A stretch of 15,913 bases of DNA from RAM1 sp943372515 (lineage in GTDB: Bacteria > Pseudomonadota > Gammaproteobacteria > Burkholderiales > Burkholderiaceae_C): positions 1-15,913 of the forward strand of contig CALRYY010000094.1 in assembly GCA_943372515.1 (NCBI GenBank). Direction: 5' to 3'. Within the stretch, counting starts at the first letter, position 1. Every line of letters starts with the position of its first letter. The notes below the pieces were generated by a model that saw only the letters and a program-made list of their open reading frames with translations, ran no database searches and was not told the DNA's origin. This document shows positions 6,572 to 12,274 of the stretch, in pieces. The position numbers and the translations under genes are program-made.

Positions 6572-7474
6572 ATGAAATTCTCTGTCTTCCAGATCAGCCG
6601 CAAGGGCGGGCGCGAGCGCAACGAAGACCGCATGGGCTACTGCTACACGCGCGAATCGGGCCTGTTTGTGCTGGCCGACGGCATGGGCGGCCACCCTGAG
6701 GGCGAGGTCGCGGCCCAGCTGGCGCTGCAGACCATCTCGGCCCTGTACCAGAAAGAAGCGCGCCCCATCGTCAAGGACGTGACCGAATTTCTGTCGTCCT
6801 CGCTGATGGCGGCGCACCACCAGATCATCCGCTATGCCAGCGAAAAAGGCATGCTGGATACACCGCGCACCACGCTGGTGGCGGCCATCGTGCAGGGCAC
6901 CAGCGCCACCTGGGTGCATTGCGGCGATTCACGCCTGTACGTCGTGCGCGACGGCGAGCTGCTGACACGCACACGCGACCATTCGTACCTGGAGCAGCAA
7001 AGCGCTGGCGTGGTCCGCATGGACCGCATCAACCGCAACATCCTGTTCACCTGCCTGGGTTCCCCGACCAAGCCGGTGTTTGACGTGACTGGCCCGGTCA
7101 CGCTGCAGCAGGGCGACAAGATCCTGCTGTGCTCCGACGGCCTGTGGGGCACGCTTGCCGACGCCGACATCGTGCGCCAGCTCAGCACGCAGTCGGTGTC
7201 CGACGCCGTGCCCGACCTGGTGGAGATGGCGCTGCGCAACGGTGGCGAGCACTGCGACAACGTCACCGTGATCGCACTCGAATGGGAAACCCCCGATTCA
7301 TTCGAGTCCACCCGCGGCATTTCCACCGACAGCATCAGCGACGGTGTGTTTGCCTCCACCATCCAGGCCGGCGTGCTGGACACGGTGGTCGAAGACCTGG
7401 ACGACGCCGCCATCGAGCGGTCCATCGCTGAAATCAACGAAGCCATCCGGCGCTCTGCGGCCCGCAAGGGCTGA
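6572..7474 (+). CDS. PP2C-family Ser/Thr protein phosphatase
   Basis: This is a 300-residue metal-dependent phosphatase of the PPM/PP2C family. Metal-binding motifs are intact: RNED at residues 16-19, ADGMGGH at 35-41, CGDSRLY in the middle, SDGLWG later, and CDNVTVIALE near 230. The core ends at about residue 245. A roughly 55-residue acidic C-terminal tail follows, with many Ser, Thr and Asp residues (SFESTRGISTDSISDG). The tail might be a phosphorylation target of the partner kinase, which is inference. The kinase stop TAG forms part of an AGGA Shine-Dalgarno for this gene. It most likely reverses the upstream kinase. No membrane segment is seen. Confidence 0.94.
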   Translation: MKFSVFQISRKGGRERNEDRMGYCYTRESGLFVLADGMGGHPEGEVAAQLALQTISALYQKEARPIVKDVTEFLSSSLMAAHHQIIRYASEKGMLDTPRTTLVAAIVQGTSATWVHCGDSRLYVVRDGELLTRTRDHSYLEQQSAGVVRMDRINRNILFTCLGSPTKPVFDVTGPVTLQQGDKILLCSDGLWGTLADADIVRQLSTQSVSDAVPDLVEMALRNGGEHCDNVTVIALEWETPDSFESTRGISTDSISDGVFASTIQAGVLDTVVEDLDDAAIERSIAEINEAIRRSAARKG

Positions 7475-7482
7475 ACAAACCA

Positions 7483-8214
7483 ATGACGACATTCCAACGC
7501 AGCGGCAACCGTGCCGCAGACCAGCTGCGCCCCGTGCGCATCACCCGTGGCTACACCATCCATGCCGAAGGCTCGGTGCTGATCGAGTTTGGCGACACGC
7601 GTGTGCTGTGCACCGCGTCGGTCGAGGAAAAAGTGCCCGGCCACAAAAAGGGCAGCGGTGAAGGCTGGGTCACAGCCGAATACGGCATGCTGCCGCGCGC
7701 CACCCACACCCGCGGCGACCGCGAAGCCGCCCGCGGCAAGCAAAGCGGCCGCACCCAGGAAATCCAGCGCCTGATCGGCCGGTCCATGCGCGCCGTGTTT
7801 GACCTGAAGAAGCTGGGCGAGCGCACCATCCACCTGGACTGCGACGTGCTGCAGGCCGACGGCGGCACGCGCACAGCCGCCATCACAGGCGCCTTTGTGG
7901 CCGCGCAGGACGCGGTGAACAAGCTGATGGCACAGGGCAAGCTGGCGGCTACGCCCATCCTCGGGCCGGTGGCGGCCATCTCGGTGGGCATCGTGCAGGG
8001 CACGCCGCTGCTGGACCTGGAATACACCGAAGACTCGGCCTGCGATACCGACATGAACGTGGTGATGACCGGCGCGGGTCATTTCGTGGAAGTGCAGGGC
8101 ACGGCCGAGGGCGCTGCCTTTACCCGCGCCGAGATGGACGCGCTGCTGCGCCTGGCCGACAAGGGCATTGCCGAGCTGGTGGTGATGCAGCAAAAGGCGC
8201 TCACGGGAGCATGA
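7483..8214 (+). CDS. rph: ribonuclease PH
   Basis: RNase PH is a phosphate-dependent 3'-5' exoribonuclease that trims tRNA 3' ends and takes part in rRNA decay. The 243 residues match the family (238 in E. coli). Motifs are R..DQLRPV at the N-terminus, TRVLCTASVE, GWVTAEYGMLPRATHTR, RTQEIQRLIGRS.RAV, and DCDVLQADGGTRTA with the phosphate-binding GGTRTA. The closing block is DLEYTEDSACDTDMNVVMT. It is complete, so no E. coli K-12 style frameshift. It lies 8 bp after the phosphatase gene and overlaps rdgB by ATGA at 8211-8214, so it is part of the kinase-phosphatase operon. Confidence 0.97.
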   Translation: MTTFQRSGNRAADQLRPVRITRGYTIHAEGSVLIEFGDTRVLCTASVEEKVPGHKKGSGEGWVTAEYGMLPRATHTRGDREAARGKQSGRTQEIQRLIGRSMRAVFDLKKLGERTIHLDCDVLQADGGTRTAAITGAFVAAQDAVNKLMAQGKLAATPILGPVAAISVGIVQGTPLLDLEYTEDSACDTDMNVVMTGAGHFVEVQGTAEGAAFTRAEMDALLRLADKGIAELVVMQQKALTGA

Positions 8215-8822
8215 CTGTTGTGAAAATCGTCCTGGCGTCCAACAACAAGGGCAAGCTGGACGAGCTGCAAGCCATGTTTGCCCCGCTGCGGGTGGAGCTG
8301 ATTCCCCAGTCGGCGCTGAACATCCCCGAGGCCGACGAGCCCTACCGCACCTTTGTGGAAAACGCGCTGACCAAGGCGCGCAACGCCGCGCGGCACAGCG
8401 GCCTGCCCGCACTGGCCGACGACGCGGGCCTGTGCGTGGACGCCTTTGGCGGCCTGCCGGGCGTGGACACAGCGTACTACGCCACGCGGTACGGCTACGA
8501 AAAGGGCGACGCCAACAATGTGCGCGTGCTGCTGGAGCAACTGGCCGGCCACAGCAACCGCCGCGCAGCACTCGTCAGCACGCTGGTGGCCGTACGCACG
8601 CCCGACGACCCCGAGCCGCTGATCGCCCAGGGCCGCGTGGCCGGGCTGATTGCGCCCGAGCCCGTGGGCAGCAACGGCTTTGGCTTTGACCCCGTGATGT
8701 ACATCCCAGAATTCGGCCAGACCTTTGCGCAGCTGCCGGTGGAAGTGAAAAACGCCAACAGCCACCGCGGCCTCGCCGCGCAACAAATGCTGGCGCTGAT
8801 CCGCGAACGCTGGCTGTCGTGA
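8211..8822 (+). CDS. rdgB: RdgB/HAM1 non-canonical purine NTP pyrophosphatase
   Basis: The product hydrolyses ITP, dITP and XTP to monophosphates, keeping deaminated purines out of nucleic acids. The 203-residue protein has ASNNKGKLDEL near the N-terminus (substrate/phosphate loop), the catalytic DDAGLCVDAFGGLPGV block, then GSNGFGFDP, and SHRGLA near the C-terminus. All are standard for the family, and the length is typical (197 in E. coli). The ATG at 8211 overlaps the rph stop, and its own stop overlaps the hemW start codon (GTGA at 8819-8822). Translational coupling in rph-rdgB-hemW is therefore likely. Confidence 0.96.
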   Translation: MTVVKIVLASNNKGKLDELQAMFAPLRVELIPQSALNIPEADEPYRTFVENALTKARNAARHSGLPALADDAGLCVDAFGGLPGVDTAYYATRYGYEKGDANNVRVLLEQLAGHSNRRAALVSTLVAVRTPDDPEPLIAQGRVAGLIAPEPVGSNGFGFDPVMYIPEFGQTFAQLPVEVKNANSHRGLAAQQMLALIRERWLS

Positions 8823-10006
8823 AAGACATCCAGCATTACATGCGCCCCGGCACTCTGCAGCTGCCTGCACTGCCACCGCTGTCGCTGTACGTTCACCTGC
8901 CCTGGTGCATCCGCAAGTGTCCCTACTGCGACTTCAACTCACACGAGATGCGGGCAAGCGACATGCCCGAGCAACGCTACCTTGACGCCTTGGTCGCCGA
9001 CCTGGACGCCGCGCTGCCGCTGGTGTGGGGCCGCACCATCCACAGCATCTTCATCGGCGGCGGCACACCCAGCCTGTTTTCGCCGCAGGCCATTGACCGC
9101 ATGCTGGGCGACGTCCGCGCGCGGCTCAAGCTGGCGCCTGATTGCGAAATCACGCTGGAAGCCAACCCCGGCACGTTCGAGAAAGACCGCTTTCGCGCCT
9201 TTCGCGCGGCCGGCGTCACGCGCCTGTCGGTGGGCGTGCAAAGCTTCAACGATGAACACCTCAAGGCGCTGGGCCGCGTGCACGACCGCGCACAGGCGAT
9301 TGCCGCGGTAGAAGAAGCCGCGCAGGCCTTTGATACCTTCAACCTGGACCTCATGTACGCGCTGCCGGGCCAGACCCTGGCACAGCTGGACCAGGACCTG
9401 GACCAGGCGCTGGCGCTGGCGCCGCCGCATATCTCCATCTACCACCTGACGATCGAGCCCAACACCTACTTCGCCAAGTTCCCGCCCCAGGTGCCCGAGG
9501 AAGACACCGCCTACGCCATGCTGGACCGCATCACCGAGCGCACCGGTGCGGTGGGCATGGACCGTTATGAAGTATCGGCCTATGCCCGGCCCGGCCACCG
9601 CTGCTGGCACAACCTGAACTACTGGGCGTTTGGTGACTACCTGGGCATCGGCGCTGGCGCCCACAGCAAGCTCAGCTTTGCCCACCGTGTGGTGCGCCAG
9701 GTGCGTTACCGCGAGCCCAAGCTGTACATGGACAACGCACTGGCCGGCCAGGCCGTGGCGCAGGACGAGGAAGTGAGCCGGCGTGAACTGCCGTTTGAGT
9801 TCATGCTCAACGCCTTGCGGCTCAAGGAAGGCTTTGAGCTGCAGCAGTTTGTCGAGCGCACCGGCCTGCCGCCATCGGCCATCGCGTCGGCGCTGGAAGA
9901 AGCGCAGCGCAAGGGCCTGATCGTGCGCGAAAGCGGGCGCGTCGCTCCCACGACGCGAGGCTTTGACTTCCTGAGCGACCTGCAGGCCCTGTTCGTGGCG
10001 CCCTGA
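8819..10006 (+). CDS. hemW: radical SAM heme chaperone HemW
   Basis: HemW is a radical-SAM heme-binding protein thought to deliver heme to target enzymes; it was long annotated as oxygen-independent coproporphyrinogen oxidase. The CxxxCxxC cluster site is C30, C34 and C37 (WCIRKCPYCDFNSHE). GGGTPS lies at 80-85, and LMYALPGQT follows. HNLNYW is the HNxxYW motif typical of HemW. A C-terminal HemN_C region starts at FEFMLNALRL. The 395-residue length fits. The start is taken as GTG at 8819, coupled to rdgB; the in-frame ATG at 8840 is a reasonable alternative. It ends the kinase operon. Confidence 0.95.
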   Translation: MKDIQHYMRPGTLQLPALPPLSLYVHLPWCIRKCPYCDFNSHEMRASDMPEQRYLDALVADLDAALPLVWGRTIHSIFIGGGTPSLFSPQAIDRMLGDVRARLKLAPDCEITLEANPGTFEKDRFRAFRAAGVTRLSVGVQSFNDEHLKALGRVHDRAQAIAAVEEAAQAFDTFNLDLMYALPGQTLAQLDQDLDQALALAPPHISIYHLTIEPNTYFAKFPPQVPEEDTAYAMLDRITERTGAVGMDRYEVSAYARPGHRCWHNLNYWAFGDYLGIGAGAHSKLSFAHRVVRQVRYREPKLYMDNALAGQAVAQDEEVSRRELPFEFMLNALRLKEGFELQQFVERTGLPPSAIASALEEAQRKGLIVRESGRVAPTTRGFDFLSDLQALFVAP

Positions 10007-10340
10007 CGATCGGGCCGTTGCCCGTGACCACGCACATGAGCCAGGCCTGCTCGCGCCTGAGTTCCGGTCTGCTGCAGTAGCCATTTCAGCGCCGGCAGCC
10101 ACTGCAAAAGAAGTAAGGCAGGAAGCACCGGACAGTCCATGCCGGCAGAGATAGCGGCGAAATGTGGCCCTTTTCGCTGTTTGCCTTGACGCCGAAAGCT
10201 CTAACGTCAGGGCCCATGAACACCGCTGTTTCACCCACACCGGCTGCAGCGACCAGGCTGCCCTGGTCCGGCCCTGGCCCAAGGCGGCCGGGAAGCGCTC
10301 AAGTTCCCTGGACGCATGCCGAAACGAAATAGGCGTCGGC
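10007..10340. other. 334-bp intergenic region between hemW and the chemosensory operon
   Basis: No convincing gene is seen here. An open frame in phase with the downstream MCP extends back to 10164, but its translation looks like random GC-rich sequence. A 5-bp hairpin CGGGC/GCCCG at 10011-10024 lies 4 bases after the hemW stop but has no T run, so it is a weak terminator candidate. A sigma-28-like promoter lies at 10299-10325. The rest shows nothing I can name. Confidence 0.5.
10299..10325 (+). promoter_or_regulatory. sigma-28 (FliA) class flagellar/chemotaxis promoter
   Basis: The sequence reads TCAAGTTC (10299-10306), 11 bases, then GCCGAAAC (10318-10325). The sigma-28 consensus is TAAAGTTT-N11-GCCGATAA, so each half matches 6 of 8 bases with exactly the right spacing and an intact GCCGA core. 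Transcription would start near 10332, just before the ATG at 10341. It would place the chemosensory operon in the late flagellar gene class. The match is seen directly; use by FliA is inferred. Confidence 0.6.
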
Positions 10341-11576
10341 ATGAAAGCCGCCTTCAACCTACCCTGCCCAATCCAGATGATGTCCTACCCAGCCACCGAG
10401 GTCGTGTTCCCAGACCTTGTACGCCAAGGTCGCCAGAGATGGTGCTGCGCGGGCGCGCTGGTCGCACCTGCGTTTGCCGCGCTGCCATTGTTCAATCAGG
10501 TGGGTGCTCTGGAGATCCTCGCCGTGCTGGGCGTGGCCGCAGCGTCCGGGTTGTCTGTGTGGCAATCATGGCGCACCGGGCCACAGGGCGCCGGCCGGCT
10601 TGCCCCGGCCGCACGGCCCGCCTCGGGGCCGGGTGTCCGGCCGGACAGCCTGCTGGCTCTTCTGAAGGGCGTTCTTCCCGTCTGGCTCCAGCATGTGCAG
10701 GCGGTCAAGACACAGACCGAGGACGCCGTGACCCAGCTGGCGGTGAGCTTTTCTTCCATTTCGAGCCAGTTCGAGGCGGCTGGATTCAAGGGCACGGGCA
10801 GATCCACGGGCAGCCACGACGCAGAAGATGACAGGACCAGCCTGCTGGCGCGCTGCGAGAGCCAGTTGCGACCGCTGATTTCATCCATGAACCAGTTGCT
10901 CGATGGCAAGGGCGCAATGACCGATGCGGTCAACGAACTTTCGCTGGCGACCCGCGAACTGCATGAGATGGCCGGGGGTATCGGTCAGATCGCCGCGCAA
11001 ACCAACCTGCTCGCCGTCAACGCCGCCATCGAAGCTGCCCGTGCCGGCGACGCCGGTCGCGGGTTCGCCGTGATCGCCAAGGAGATCCGTAATCTGTCCC
11101 AGGTGTCGGCCACCACCAGCCAGCAGATCACCGGCCGCATTGACCAGGTCACCAAGCTGATGCAAAGCACCGTGGAAGCCGCCGCAGCCGCCGCTGTGCG
11201 CGACAAGTCCACGATCGAGCAGTCCGGCGGCGTGGTGCAGGACGTGCTCTCCCATGTCCGGGAGCTCGGCGCCGGCGCTGACAGGATGCATCAGCAGGGC
11301 AACGTCATCCGCACCGACATCGAGAACCTGCTGGTCAACCTGCAGTTTCAGGATCGGGTGAGCCAGATGATCTCGGTCATCGACTGCGACATCAGGCGTC
11401 TGAAGGACAACGTCGAGCGTGGCGAGCCCATGCCGCCGGTCAGCCAATGGCTTGCCGACCTCCAGGTCCACTACACCATGGACGACCAGCGCGAAGTCCA
11501 TGCGGCGTCAGGCGGCGCCCGGGCTGCCCGCGCGACCGCGACCGCGCCAGCGGCCACCGGCGTGGTGTTCTTCTAG
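10341..11576 (+). CDS. MCP-like chemotaxis signalling protein with two N-terminal TM segments and a CheZ-like FQDxxxQ motif
   Basis: This is a 411-residue methyl-accepting chemotaxis-type protein with no sizeable periplasmic domain. Two hydrophobic segments lie at about residues 34-51 and 56-74. A coiled-coil cytoplasmic region follows. The signalling tip (GQIAAQTNLLAVNAAIEAARAG, then GRGFAVIAKEIRNLS) starts near 215. A second helical block at about 334-350 reads LQFQDRVSQMISVID. Its D338 and Q342 have the D-x3-Q spacing of the CheZ catalytic pair. An Ala/Thr/Pro-rich linker follows and the protein ends VVFF. The start at 10341 follows a sigma-28-like promoter closely; ATGs at 10377 and 10380 are alternatives, and all lack a strong Shine-Dalgarno. 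It lies 23 bp upstream of cheY. It may relay membrane or internal signals to CheA. Confidence 0.85.
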   Translation: MKAAFNLPCPIQMMSYPATEVVFPDLVRQGRQRWCCAGALVAPAFAALPLFNQVGALEILAVLGVAAASGLSVWQSWRTGPQGAGRLAPAARPASGPGVRPDSLLALLKGVLPVWLQHVQAVKTQTEDAVTQLAVSFSSISSQFEAAGFKGTGRSTGSHDAEDDRTSLLARCESQLRPLISSMNQLLDGKGAMTDAVNELSLATRELHEMAGGIGQIAAQTNLLAVNAAIEAARAGDAGRGFAVIAKEIRNLSQVSATTSQQITGRIDQVTKLMQSTVEAAAAAAVRDKSTIEQSGGVVQDVLSHVRELGAGADRMHQQGNVIRTDIENLLVNLQFQDRVSQMISVIDCDIRRLKDNVERGEPMPPVSQWLADLQVHYTMDDQREVHAASGGARAARATATAPAATGVVFF

Positions 11577-11599
11577 AGATTCACAAAGGTAACTTCATC

Positions 11600-11971
11600 A
11601 TGGCCAAGACCATCCTCATCGTCGACGACTCCACGTCGCTGCGCACGGTTGTCAAGCTCGCGCTGGTGCGCGCCGGCTATGACGTGCTGGAAGCAGGAGA
11701 CGGCCAGCAGGCGCTGGCGCAGCTGGAGAAGATCAGCAAGGTAAACCTGATCGTCAGCGACGTGAACATGCCCAACATGGACGGCATCACCTTCGTCACC
11801 GAGGTCAAGAAGCATGCACGCCACAAGTTCACGCCGGTGATCATGCTCACCACCGAAGGGCAGGACGCCAAGAAAGACCAGGGCCGCGCCGCTGGTGCCA
11901 AGGCCTGGGTCATGAAACCTTTCAACCCGCCCCAACTGCTGGATGCGGTCTCCAAACTGATCTCGCCCTAG
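11600..11971 (+). CDS. cheY: CheY-like response regulator (single receiver domain)
   Basis: This 123-residue stand-alone receiver has the full phospho-acceptor set: acidic pair D9-D10, phosphorylation site D54 (VSDVNMPNMDG), T84 and K106 (MKPF). The aromatic switch position before VMKPF is Trp103. There is no output domain, so it probably acts by protein contact, either on the flagellar motor or as a phosphate sink for the CheA encoded two genes later. AAAGGT lies 9 bases before the ATG. It sits between the MCP with the CheZ-like motif and the STAS gene. Whether it is the motor-binding CheY or an auxiliary one cannot be told from the sequence. Confidence 0.92.
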   Translation: MAKTILIVDDSTSLRTVVKLALVRAGYDVLEAGDGQQALAQLEKISKVNLIVSDVNMPNMDGITFVTEVKKHARHKFTPVIMLTTEGQDAKKDQGRAAGAKAWVMKPFNPPQLLDAVSKLISP

Positions 11972-11980
11972 GCCCGCATC

Positions 11981-12274
11981 ATGCAAAACACACTCAATTT
12001 GCCCCCGGAGCTGACCATCTACACCGTCGCGCAGTTGCGGCCCCAGTGGCTGGACTGCGCAGGCGCGGCCGGCCACTGGCAGGCCGACGCGTGCGCTGTG
12101 GACGAGATCGACGCTGCGGGCGTACAGATGCTGGTCTCGCTGGCCGCCGCCCTGGCGCTGGCGCAGGGCAGCCTGTCGTTGGTCAATGCGGGCCAGCCCC
12201 TGGCTGACGCATGCTGCGCGTTGGGCGCCTCGATGTTGCTGGCGGCACCTGCCGGCGTGGGAGAAGCGGCATGA
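11981..12274 (+). CDS. single-domain STAS protein, phosphorylatable Ser replaced by Ala
   Basis: This 97-residue protein fits a STAS (anti-sigma factor antagonist-like) domain: an N-terminal strand (LTIYTVAQLRPQWL), a central VDEIDAAGVQMLVSLAAAL helix start, and a final strand with A..LGA. In regulated STAS proteins the helix begins D-S-x-G and the Ser is phosphorylated. Here it reads D-A-A-G, so the classic switch is absent. It starts 9 bp after cheY with no clear Shine-Dalgarno, and its stop overlaps the cheA start (ATGA, 12271-12274). Co-translation with CheA suggests a structural or adaptor role in the chemosensory complex. Divergence from the family makes the call moderate. Confidence 0.75.
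   Translation: MQNTLNLPPELTIYTVAQLRPQWLDCAGAAGHWQADACAVDEIDAAGVQMLVSLAAALALAQGSLSLVNAGQPLADACCALGASMLLAAPAGVGEAA

Noticed and set aside
6832..8571. 579-codon minus-strand open frame across the phosphatase, rph and rdgB
   Set aside because: Antisense shadow of three well-supported genes; low-complexity Arg/Ala/Ser composition.
10011..10024. Hairpin CGGGC/GCCCG after hemW as a terminator
   Set aside because: Only 5 bp and no T run follows; too weak to call.
10164..10340. 59-residue N-terminal extension of the first MCP
   Set aside because: Contains the sigma-28-like promoter and reads as random sequence; the hydrophobic segments start well after 10341.
8939..10357. 472-codon minus-strand open frame opposite hemW
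   Set aside because: Shadow of hemW with no recognisable motif and no ribosome-binding site.
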